Shown: in pieces, positions 37,601-47,303 of the stretch
How the letters are laid out: the number at the start of each line of letters is the position of its first letter
How positions within the stretch are numbered: the stretch's first letter is position 1
Origin: Antedon mediterranea
Taxonomy: Eukaryota > Echinodermata > Crinoidea > Comatulida > Antedonidae
Assembly (NCBI RefSeq): GCF_964355755.1
Contig: NC_092673.1
Location: forward strand, 20,341,001-20,405,000
Length of the DNA stretch: 64,000 bases
Direction: 5' to 3'
The notes under the pieces: generated by a model
What the model saw: only the letters and a program-made list of their open reading frames with translations
Told to the model about the DNA's origin: nothing
Databases searched by the model: none
Translations under genes and position numbers: made by a program

Positions 37601-39373
37601 TAACAAACTGAAGAAATAAAACAAATTATTTGACGGATTTTGTCAAAACATAAAACTCACTATTAAGGGTCAAGTATTAAATCAAATTAAATTAATTATG
37701 TCATTGTAGTGGAGCTTGGTGGTTAATGTGCTTTCCTTCCAATCCTAAAGTCCGGGGTTCAATCCTGACCTATAGTGCCAGGGTTGTAACTCAGAGTCAT
37801 TACTCTTAACTCCACTCCCTAAGCCTCAAATGAGACTTTATAAGCATGATAAATTATAAAATAGTTTATCTATTCTGTATTGACAAGTTACTCACTGTTA
37901 GATGTGTATTAAATATAAACAATTTAGTTCAATCATAGTTTTTAAAGCAGAGATGTACAGTAATATAATATTAAACCTAAAGCTCGGTCCATAATATCAA
38001 ACTTTATGTGACAAAAAAATGTGATATGAAAAATGTCCATATATGGACATGATGACACCATAATTATCACACTAGTTTGACAGTGTAGACAGGGCTTAAG
38101 AAAGTTGCAATACATACCACTACAAGGCATCTTGAGAAGAGTGATGTTGATTTTTACATTTAATCTTTCCACTTCACCTGGATTATCCACAAATAGTTCG
38201 CTAACGCTGAAGAGAAAAAATGTATATTTGTCAACAAAAAGTTCAAAATTTAACTGAGCATAGACTTAGGAGGAATTTGTAAAGAAGAACAAAAGATACA
38301 GTACTGGTCGCTCACAATTCGTGTGGCAAATTCTAAGTAAAAATAGAGTGCAATCGGTTCATAAAGAAGTGTCTAGAGAAAAAAACTAAAATGAAAAACG
38401 AAAACTTAAACTTCAGTAGGAAACAATTTCCTTTTGTGGATTTTAGTCTTAAATCTTGTTTTTACTTACACTTCTGGTGATACAAAAAATTTAAACTCAG
38501 AGACAAGCAGAAAGGTGATAAATAAACCACTTAAAACAGAAACTGAAAAAAAATAAAATTAAAACATAATCAAAAGTTGAATTTTATTACACTATAGCTG
38601 CCAAATGTGGACATTTTAAATATATTTAGACCTACAGTTACAGATATGATGGGTGAGGCCTTTGCAAATATTTACTACTTTACTTACCAAGGGCTCCTGC
38701 AAGAGTGGGTTGCGTCAGGTCTTTGGGAACCTTCCGGTATATATCAAGTCTAAATAAAAACATTAAAAAACATTTATTATTATATTTCATATTTAGTACA
38801 CAGTAGTAAGTACAGCAGTAAACATATTTATATATTATACTGTATTCATTGGGACAGCAGCTGGTAGTAGTAGTATTAGAATAGTAGGGGTGTTGGAGGG
38901 GACATAATTAATTGTTTAAACTCCTCCCTTCCAGTCCTATCTGCTGTGTGTTGTTTGTGACTGTACACCCCAGTTACTACAGTTCTGTTCAAACATGAAC
39001 ACACACATCACATATATTTTAATCAATAATAATATATATGTCTAATGTATTCGACTTTTTTTTACTCATTTTGCTTAAATACATACCCAAAGGCATGACC
39101 CACATCAATTAATCGGACATATCAGCTCCTTCTACTTATTGGAGGCAAGCATACCAAGTACAGCTAGCCTGGCTAGGCTATCTGATAGTTAGTAATAGGC
39201 CTATAATAGAAGAGCCTAAAGCCAAGCCTAGCATTGCCATAGCCTACTACTAGGAACTAGCTAGATTCTAATCTAATCCTACTTAATAAAATAACTCGGA
39301 ATCACTCCTGATTTTAATGTATACACGTGGCAAGCATTTATCTATAAACATACCTCCTAACATCAAACACCAT
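31695..39373 (-). CDS. ERGIC1: ERGIC1, ER-Golgi intermediate compartment protein 1
   Basis: Ten exons join in frame to 289 residues, close to the vertebrate length of about 290: 39354-39373, 38688-38749, 38470-38542, 38118-38206, 37403-37527, 36738-36845, 33883-33943, 33353-33453, 32529-32651, 31695-31802. All introns are GT-AG. ERGIC1 (ERGIC-32) is a two-TM protein of the Erv41/Erv46 family that cycles between ER and Golgi and binds ERGIC2/3. The start MVFDVRRFDIYRKVPKDLTQ is the cytosolic N-terminus. TM1 is near residues 27-50 (GLFITFLLVSEF). The lumenal part has GLDIQDEMGRHEVG, SINKVPGNFHVSTHA, KIVPTIYED and PAIWFRYDISPITVKY. TM2 is ICAIVGGTFTVAGII near the C-terminus. Introns contain a LINE fragment, SINEs and MITEs. 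A second exon 4 copy lies at 51285-51379. Confidence 0.97.
32093..32302 (-). repeat. tRNA-derived SINE (Ser/Leu-like head) in ERGIC1 intron 9
   Basis: The minus strand reads GTGGCCAAGCAGTTAAGAC (A-box region) and GGGTTTGAGGCTCACTC (B-box-like), followed by TCTCGGATAAGGATTATAAA, a block of the kind found in central domains of invertebrate SINEs, and GTCCAGTGTAGAC. It is on the same strand as the host gene. Confidence 0.6.
33130..33290 (+). repeat. Dispersed repeat family E, copy 2
   Basis: Partly palindromic block with GAGAATATTTCATTCGTTGA and AAAAATAGAGCAGTCAATTA; inverted relative to 23165-23300. It lies in ERGIC1 intron 8. Confidence 0.5.
34040..34145 (-). repeat. tRNA-like SINE head
   Basis: The minus strand shows TATAGCTTGATGGTTGACAAG (A-box region; internal core AGCTTGATGG) and GGGTTCAAATCC (B box) with tRNA-like spacing, but the acceptor-stem ends do not pair. 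It is therefore a tRNA-derived retroposon or decayed tRNA rather than a working gene. ERGIC1 intron 6. Confidence 0.55.
35146..36405 (+). mobile_element. 5'-truncated, dead non-LTR retrotransposon (CR1/L2/Jockey-like)
   Basis: The 3' half of a reverse transcriptase ORF begins abruptly at LKSFNLDVSIINWFKDYL (35149). It has FGIPQGSILGPFLFILYVND, the catalytic MYADDTALY (YADD at 35358-35369), SCKHLGVVIDEYLLW, SIISPQFTYCNIVWG, then QNRAAKIITNTRK and PPYLNELF. The frame changes at about 35535 and 35812, with stops, so it is not active. The 3' end is an AT-rich UTR with AATAAAG and a (TAT)n tail at about 36389-36405, as in CR1/L2-type LINEs. It lies antisense to ERGIC1 in intron 6. Sequence just upstream (34980-35145) is open but unrelated. 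Confidence 0.85.
36430..36520 (+). repeat. Copy of the 6636-6725 dispersed repeat
   Basis: GTGGCTGGATCTCAATAGAG and AACGATAAAGTAAAAGAGCC match the 6.6 kb copy in the opposite orientation. This copy lacks the hammerhead-like end. Confidence 0.5.
37706..37920 (+). repeat. tRNA-derived SINE, copy 2
   Basis: Same head and body as 160-375: GGAGCTTGGTGGTTAATGTG, the B box GGTTCAATCC, then CTTTATAAGCATGATAAATT and CAAGTTACTCACTGTTAGAT. Antisense in ERGIC1 intron 4. Confidence 0.75.
37976..38100. mobile_element. MITE family C, copy 2
   Basis: ATATCAAACTTTATGTGACA at the left and AGTTTGACAGTGTAGACAGG at the right are inverted ends. A CATATATG palindrome lies at the centre. It ends within 20 bases of the ERGIC1 exon 4 donor. 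Confidence 0.6.
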
Positions 39374-39769
39374 TTTGACGTAATAAAGCTGGAACAGTTT
39401 TGTGCTTGGATTTAACTAAATTTAAGTACAGGGGCTAAGCCGGTTGTTATTGTACAGATGGACGTAAAGGCGAGGTCAGTCCCGGATTTGGGAAGCTTTA
39501 CACACCGACCGGTTTGAAGACAAATCAGTAGTACACAGCAGGTATATAAACTATACCAAACTGGCGAGTAAATCATGTTTTACTTTTTAAACCTCGCAAC
39601 GTCTGGTTGAAAAGGCTACTCGGACCAATAATTTCTATTAGCCTAGGGGTTATTGCGATTTGGACGTTTCTGATTGGCTGTAGCCATGGACTATATTGAT
39701 TAACACTGTTCTGATTGGTTGTAGCTTTGAATACATCTTCTCGGAACTCGTCCTTAATACAATAGCAAT
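39374..39769. other. ERGIC1 5' flank
   Basis: It has two CCAAT-type sites (GATTGGCTGTAGCC, GATTGGTTGTAGC) around 39670-39725. A 35-40 bp block at 39549-39590 (ACTGGCGAGTAAATCATG) recurs inverted at 50333-50372, on the far side of the satellite. No TATA box is obvious. Confidence 0.4.
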
Positions 39770-40800
39770 TTAGCACAGTGTTTTACTATATAACCAGATA
39801 AATAATAGGAAACATTTAATAATTTGATAAATGACATTTAAATAGAAATTTAGGTAAATGTCTTTTGAAATGAAATTAAATAAATTATAACCAATTTGGT
39901 TAGAGTAAAACACAATGATAAAGAATAGGAAACATTTAATAATATGATAAATTACATTTACATAGCAATTTAGCACTGTGTTTTACTATAACCAATTTGG
40001 TTAGAGTAAAACACAATGATAAAGAATAAGAAACATTTAATAACATGATAAATGACATTTACATAGCAATTTAGCACTGTGTTTTACTATAACCAATTTG
40101 GTTAGAGTAAAGCACAATGATAAAGAATAGGAAACATTTAATAACATGATAAATGACATTCACATAGCAATTTAGCACTGTGTTTTACTATAACCAATCA
40201 TATTAGAGTAAAACACAATGATAAAGAATAGGAAACATTTAATAATATGATATATAACATTTACATAGCAATTTAGCACTGTGTTTTACTATAACCAATT
40301 TGATTAGAGTAAAACTCAACGATAAAGAATAGGAAACATTTAATAACAGGATAAATTACATTTACATAGCAATTTATCACTGTGTTTTTCTATAACCAAT
40401 TTGGTTAGAGTAAAACACAATGATAAAGAATAGGAAACATTTAATAATATTATGATAAATTACATTTACATAGCAATTTATCACTGTGTTTTACTATAAC
40501 CAATTTGGTTAGAGTAAAACACAATGATAAAGAATAGGAATTTAATAATATGATATATAACATTTACATAGCAATTTAGCACTGTGTTTTACTATAACCA
40601 ATTTGGTTAGAGTTAAACACAATGATAAAGAATAGGAAACATTTAAAAATATGATAAATGACATTCACATAGCAATTTAGCACTGTGTTTTACTATACCA
40701 ATTTGATTAGAGTAAAACACAATGATAAAGAATATGAAACATTTAATAATATGATAAATTGCTAGCACTGTGTTTTACTATACCAATTTAGTTTTGGATA
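39770..40800 (+). repeat. ~103 bp satellite array, left arm part 1
   Basis: About ten units carry CATTTACATAGCAATTTAGC, CACTGTGTTTTACTATAACC, AATTTGGTTAGAGTAAAACA and GATAAAGAATAGGAAACATT. The junction ACTATAACCAATTTGGTTA is a near-perfect palindrome. Units differ by point changes and small deletions, and the last ones are decayed. Confidence 0.9.
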
Positions 40801-41179
40801 AAGAATATGAATTTAAAGAATGGATATAATATGATATGATACAATATGATTTTCTCCCAATTAGTAAGACATTTTGGAATACTGCGTGCGCAGTGCACCT
40901 AACAAGATCATGTTCGCTATTTAAAACTCACATTTTAAAACCGTAAACGCATAAATTTGCGGACATACTCGTAAAACACACTTCCAGAGATTTAATAATT
41001 TTAACAGTACTACAAAATCCATAATATAAAGTAGTATAGATTTGTACAAAAAGAGCAGAACAATTAAATTAACTGTCATTACATCTACTGAACTGTCTCA
41101 TTACATCTACTGAAAAATTCATCGCGATGAATTTATTTATAATACACCAATCAGATCACACGCAATTAGTATGGAATGC

Positions 41180-41415
41180 CAGTTTAGGCGATGATAAAAT
41201 CGCGTCGATGATGCAATGAAAATTGCGTCGATGTGATGAAATTGCGTCGATGAATATAGTATTGATGTAATGAAAATATAAGTCGATGTGATGAACATTG
41301 CGTCGATGAAAATTGCGTCGATGTAATGAAAATTGCGTTAATGTGATGAAAATTGCGTCGATGAAAATTGCGTCGATGAAAACTGCATCGATGAAAACTG
41401 CATCGATAAATTGTG
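41180..41415 (+). repeat. 15 bp minisatellite, forward arm
   Basis: Tandem, imperfect units of about 15 bp built on GCGTCGATGAAAATT, preceded by GGCGATGATAAAA. It pairs with the reverse arm at 41820-42030. Confidence 0.8.
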
Positions 41416-41819
41416 ATCTCCCTGCCGGTATGATTTGAATATGATGTCATGGATGCTGGACATCTGAATTTTATGTACTGAACTGGTGGATTAACGGAAG
41501 CAATTAGCTAGAAGATATAATGTGTCCGAAAGGACAATAATGGATCCATTGCTAAAATGTGTTGACACTAAATCACTAAAATGTTAATCAGTGCATATAT
41601 TTCAACATTGTTTTAGTGCGCGCTCACTGTGCGCTTGTCTATAACGCGCGCTAGCGCAAGCGGTAAACATGTTTATCATATCAAAATATTCAGAAACCGT
41701 CAATTTTTAGCAACATAATAACATTATTAACATCATTATTAACATCATCATTTACTTTACTAGTAGTCATTTTCATCATTGATTGAATTAAAACCATTTG
41801 GAATTTTCATAATCAATTA

Positions 41820-42030
41820 AATTCATCACATCAATTTTCATCGATGCAGTTTTCATCGACGCAATTTTCATCGATGCAGTTTTCATCGACGCAATTTTCA
41901 TCGACGCAATTTTCATCGATGCAATTTTCATCGACGCAATGTAAATTGCGTCGACGCAATCTACATTGCGTCGATGCAATTTTCATCGACGCAATTTCAT
42001 CATCGACGCAATTTTTATCATCGCCAAAAA
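41820..42030 (-). repeat. 15 bp minisatellite, reverse arm
   Basis: Tandem CGATGCAGTTTTCAT / CGACGCAATTTTCAT units, ending in TTTTTATCATCGCC, which mirrors the start of the forward arm. The two arms and the 400 bp between them form an inverted structure inside the satellite. Open frames here are by-products of the 15 bp period. Confidence 0.8.
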
Positions 42031-42129
42031 CTTGTGTAAAACGGCGTTCCATAATTAGTGACGAATCGCATATTCGCCGTTTATTGTTGAGGCGCGTAAA
42101 CAGTGTGCGCAATGCACGTTTTCTTCCCA

Positions 42130-43200
42130 TAAAGCACAATGATATAGAATAGGAAACATTTAATAATAATGATTATTTACTTAGCAATTTATCACTGTGT
42201 TTTATTATAACCAATTTGGTTAAAGTAAAACATAATGATAAAGAATAGGAAACATTTAATAATTTGATAAATGACATTTACATAGCAATTTAGCACTGTG
42301 TTTTACTATAACCAATTTGGTTATGGTAAAGCACAATGATATAGAATAGGAAACATTTAATAATATGATAAATGACTTACATAGCAATTTAGCACTGTGT
42401 TTTACTATAACCAATTTGGTTATGGTAAAGCACAATGATATAGAATAGGAAACATTTAATAATATGATAAATGACTTACATAGCAATTTAGCACTGTGTT
42501 TTACTATAAACAATTTGGTCAAAGTAAAACACAATGATAAAGAATATGAAACATTTAATAATTTGATAAATGACATTCACATAGCAATTTAGCACTGTGT
42601 TTTACTATAACCAATTTGGTTATGGTAAAGCACAATGATATAGAATAGGAAACATTTAATAATATGATAAATGACATTAACATAGCAATTTAGCACTGTG
42701 TTTTACTATAACCAATTCGGTTATGGTAAAGCACAATGATATAGAATAGGAAACATTTAATAATAATGATTATTTACATAGCAATTTATCACTGTGTTTT
42801 ACTATAACCAATTTGATTAGAGTAAAACACAATGATATAGAATAGGAACATTTAATAACATGATAAATGACATTCACATAGAAATTTAGCACTGTGTTTT
42901 ACTATAACCAATTTGATTAGAGTAAAGCACAATGATAAAGAATAGGAAACATTTAATAATATGATAAATGACATTTACATAGTAATTTATCACTGTGTTT
43001 TACTATAACCAATTTGGTTAGAGTAAAACATTTTAAATATGATAAATGATATTTAGCACTGCGCTGGATACAGTAAAACACAAATAAAGAATAGAAAACA
43101 TATAATAATATGATACATTTACATACAAATTTAGTATTGTGTTTTACTATAGCCAATTTGGTTACAGTAAAACACAATGATAATGAAACATTTATTATAT
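42130..43200 (+). repeat. ~103 bp satellite array, left arm part 2
   Basis: About ten further units in the same orientation as 39770-40800, including variants with GATTATTTACATAGC and ACTATAACCAATTCGGTTA. The last units (after 43020) are decayed. Confidence 0.9.
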
Positions 43201-43376
43201 GATGTTATTTACATAGCAAAATATTATATTAAACATATCTTATTATCTAAACGTTATGATAAAGAATAGGATACATATAATGTAATAATATAATAAATAC
43301 AAGTTACATAGTTTATCATCTTGTTTTACAGAACCAATTTGGTGACACAGTTAAACACAGTGATAAAGAATAGATA

Positions 43377-43795
43377 CTGTTTTAGGTTATATAACCCTAA
43401 CCCTAGTTTGAAGCGACATAATAAATTCATCGCGAAAAAGTACGTATCGTATTCAGAAACTTTTGAAATTTGTTAGATATGTTTAATAGGTTCTTACGTC
43501 TATAAAACAAACAAAAAATATAAATTTCACGAAAAATTCGTGATTTTAATAATTTGCATTTCTAAAAATGTACACTTATGAAATACCATACATTTTCCAA
43601 CACATTTTTACTTCATTGATGATTCCCAGAAATCAAAATAAAACAAATTATGATATTTCTTTTACATTATAGATGTAAGAACCTATATTGAACCTGTACA
43701 AAATTTCAAACGTTTTTTAAGACGATACGTATTTTTATCGATGAATTAAGTATGTGATCGCTTCAAACTAGGGTTAGGGTTAAATAACCTAACAG
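43377..43795. mobile_element. Palindromic element with TTAGGG-like termini, copy 1
   Basis: The ends are CTGTTTTAGGTTAT and its inverted partner near 43795. Just inside are TAACCCTAACCCTAG (43392) and CTAGGGTTAGGGTTA (43768), each followed by the inverted block TTTGAAGCGA. The arms continue through GATACGTATTTTT / AAGTACGTATCGT and GTAAGAACCTAT / ATAGGTTCTTAC. Non-coding MITE-like foldback. Confidence 0.7.
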
Positions 43796-43999
43796 TTCCA
43801 TTCTTTAACACTGTGTTTAACTTTTAACCAAATTGGTTTTAGTACAACACAATGATAAACTATGTACATTTTATTTTTCATATTACATTATAGGATACAT
43901 TATAATGTAATAATAATAAATACAAGTTACATAGTTTATCACCTTGTTTTACAGAACCAATTTGGTTACACAGTTAAACACAGTGATAAAGAATAGACA

Positions 44000-44425
44000 C
44001 TGTTTTAGGTTTTATAACTTTAACCCTAGTTTGAAGCGATCACATACTTAATTCATCGCGAAAAAAAACGTATCGTATTCAGAAACATTTGAAATTTGGT
44101 AAATATGTTCAATAGGTTCTTACGTCTATAAAACAAACAAAAAATAAAAGTTTCAAGACAAATTCGTGATTTTAATAATTTGCATTTCTAAACATTTACA
44201 CTTATGAAAGACAATACATTTCCAACACATTTTTACTTCATTGATGATTCCCAGAAATCAAAATAAAACTATTAGGATATTTCTTTTGCATTATAGATGT
44301 AAGAACCTATATTGAACATATCTACCAAATATCAAACGTTTTTCAAGACGATACGTATTTTTAGCGATGAATATTAAATATGTGATCGCTTCAAACTAGG
44401 GTTAGGGTTAAATAAACTAAAACAG
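44000..44425. mobile_element. Palindromic element with TTAGGG-like termini, copy 2
   Basis: Same ends and arms as copy 1, with the left telomere-like dimer decayed to TTTAACCCTAG and the right one intact (CTAGGGTTAGGGTTA at 44396). It is separated from copy 1 by satellite remnants. Confidence 0.7.
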
Positions 44426-44639
44426 TTCTATTCTTTATCACTCACTGTGTTTAAACACAATGATAAACTTATATGTAAATTTTATTTTTCATAACATAAA
44501 ATGTTTGATATTCTTTATAATATTTAATATTATATTTTAGGCCTACTATTAATGACGTATAAATGCACACTACATCTGAAATAACTTTCTACTTCATTGG
44601 CGATTCTTACCAAAAAAAAAGAACTAATTTTGTTATGTA

Positions 44640-44996
44640 TATAGAGCAACCTATTATAACATGTCTTGTATGATTTTTATCTCGTTTCAATGACATTTTA
44701 TACTACAATTCAAATGAAAAAGCATCACAAAAAAATACGTCTGGTATTCAAAAAGTTTCTAAACTCGGTACACAGAAAAAACGAATATGTTGAAAATGTA
44801 TGGTCTTTCATAAGTGTGAATTTTTAGAAATGCAAATAATGGAAGTCATCGATTTGTCTTGAAATTTATAATTTGTTTCGTCTTATTGAACATATCTATA
44901 CAAAATGTCAAACGTTTCTGAATACGATACGTTTTTTTTCTCGATGAATTTATAATGTCGCTTCAAACTAGAGGGTAGGGTAGTAACCTAACAAGT
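44640..44996. repeat. Decayed third copy of the same palindromic element
   Basis: The right end is recognisable: ATACGATACG, TCGCTTCAAACTAGAGGGTA, TAACCTAAC. The left limit is unclear. Confidence 0.5.
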
Positions 44997-45410
44997 ATCT
45001 ATTCTTTATCACTATGTTTAACTGTGTAACCATATTGGTTCTAATAAAAAACAATGATAAACTATGTAAATTGTATGTTTCATATATTACATTTTTGCCA
45101 AAAAAAATTATTGGGAATGTCAAATTTCTTTTTCATGACATATATCTACAAATTTCAGAAGCTTTTGAATACGAGTATTTTACGCGATGTTTTTTTATCC
45201 TCATTTTAATATTTTGGTAATGTAATTCACATGCATAAAGTTTTGTATCCAAAAATTGTTTATTCTTGGGTAGAAATGAGGAAATAAATAGTATTCCTGT
45301 ATAATATAATAATCAATAATAAAGTATAAAAAAAAGTGTTGTGTAAACGAACGTTTTTTACGCTTCGAATTTTCTGTTACATTATGTTTGAATTGAAGCT
45401 ACAGATATTG

Positions 45411-45451
45411 AATCATGGACCTATAAATTAGTAATTTATAGGTCCATGATT
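45411..45451. repeat. Perfect 20 bp-arm hairpin
   Basis: AATCATGGACCTATAAATTA is followed, after one base, by its exact inverted copy. It lies in the unique centre of the satellite palindrome. Confidence 0.7.
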
Positions 45452-45629
45452 GAACATATCGTCACTCACCACACATTTTTTGTTTTGTATTTCGAAAGTA
45501 TTTATTCTAAAGAACAATTGATGCAAACATCAAGTGCGTATCTTATTTCATTAATTAATTATATTAATTATAATTTGGCGATTATTCGTCACACGAAGCG
45601 TCGAATATCGATTCGTCTCGTCATACCAT

Positions 45630-45986
45630 AACCGAATTGGTTATAGTAAAACACAGTGCTAAATTGCTATGTAAATGTCATTTATCATATTATTAAATGT
45701 TTCCTATTCTATATCATTGTGCTTTACCATAACCAAATTGGTTATAGTAAAACACAGTGCTAAATTGCTATATGAATGTCATTTATCAAATTATTAAATG
45801 TTTCATATTCTTTATCATTGTGTTTTACTTTAACCAAATTGTTTATAGTAAAACACAGAGCTAAATTGCTATGTAAGTCATTTATCATATTATTAAATGT
45901 TTCCTATTCTATATCATTGTGCTTTACCATAACCAAATTGGTTATAGTAAAACACAGTGCTAAATTGCTATGTAAGTCATTTATCA
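45630..45986 (-). repeat. ~103 bp satellite array, right arm part 1
   Basis: About 3.5 units of the same satellite in the opposite orientation: ACCAAATTGGTTATAGTAAA, CACAGTGCTAAATTGCTATG, TGTCATTTATCATATTATTA. The array is broken at 45986/47304 by a Helitron-like element. Confidence 0.9.
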
Positions 45987-47303
45987 TCTATATATAAATT
46001 ATGGTTAATTCTGACATAGGCGAGCACAATGCAAAAACTTCGGTACAAATCTCCGCCTTGGATACCTACCTTATCTATCCGAGATGTACCGCGAAACGTA
46101 GATTTGATAACATTAGTGTGCACGCCGACGCTATTGTTCCATATTTATATCTTAGGAAGATATTATAAAGAGTTTTTTAACAACATTTATGATTTCAACA
46201 TTGGATTTTCCTCTCAATTTCAATTCTTCCCGGTCAAAGTAATTTCCGGGTTTAAGATAAGTTCACCTTAGTTTCAAATATTTTCTCTCTTTTATACACC
46301 AGGGAGCAGTTAAAATAATAGATTTGACCCTAAAGGTGACTGGAAACAGGCACTTTCCATCAATCAATACAGTGTCCCTTTGGAAGACGAAAAAAAAATT
46401 GGCCATTAATCATAGCCATTTCAGTTTTTTGTTTATTTTAAAACATACCACACGTGTGTGAAGGTACAGTAGTTAAATAATAGGAATTATACTGCAAAGT
46501 AATAAAGATCAAATTAAATATACGCCATAAAGAATCAGAATATATTGTGGGGAATAGTATTATAAAATTACATAGGGAGATTTGATAAGACATTTTCGAG
46601 TGAAATCCCGATAGCTGAGTTTTATTGAGTAAGCTTGCAGGAATAACTGTAGGCTATCTTCCTGTGTCCCGTTAGGACCGAGATGTCTGCCCATGTTGCA
46701 AGCCGTAATGTCTTCTTTCTTGGGCCCACTCTGTCACGGCAGTTAGTTTCAAAAGATGATTAAATTAAATAATGTATTAATAATTATTAGGATGGTATTC
46801 ATTTGAATAAACGCCTCTCCAATAAAACATCACCCCCCCCCCCCCTCCCCAACTCAACTATCTAATAAACGTCCATCCACATATTTATAATAACACAATT
46901 ATACTATTTGTAGTAGAATTCACCGCACTGTTATCTGCAATTTACCAGGCATTTGTTATTCTTTTTTACCACTTTTCATATCTATGAGAGGATTTCATTT
47001 GATTATAAATGTTACCATATTATTAGAACTAAAAAATTTAACATATATCCCTCGAATAAGCACCTCCCTCAAATGACCTCCGCCTCCCCAAAGGGCCCTA
47101 CCAAACAATAAAAACTATACTTTAAAATGTTATTAATCATCTAAAACACTGTGATTCTGAAACAAAGTAGTTTAGTTTTACGAATGTCAAGCATTTTCAA
47201 TAATGGTAACCGACAGAAAATGTATAAGGAGAACATTATCATTCCGAAAACCATCGTCTACACTTCCTAGAGGGGGAGCGAGCGAAGCGAGCTCACCCTC
47301 TAG
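45987..47303 (+). mobile_element. Non-autonomous Helitron-like element inserted in the satellite
   Basis: The satellite text TCATTTATCA/TATTATTAAATG is split exactly between A (45986) and T (47304). The insert begins TCTATATATAAATT and ends CCCTCTAG. The 3' end forms a hairpin from CTAGAGGGGGAGC and GCTCACCCTCTAG around GAGCGAAGCGA. There is no target duplication. Insertion between A and T, a 5' TC, and a 3' hairpin with terminal CTRR are the Helitron hallmarks. At 1317 bp it has no Rep/helicase. A C-rich run lies at about 46830. Confidence 0.8.

Noticed and set aside
41831..42139. Frames with repeated ENCVDENCIDEN / ASMKIASMK
   Set aside because: By-products of the 15 bp minisatellite.
42256..43177. 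Open frames reading LLNVSYSISLCF repeats (also at 45776-45997, 48092-48412 and 49694-50070)
   Set aside because: They are translations of the ~103 bp satellite and recur wherever the array is in the right phase; no splice signals or conserved protein.
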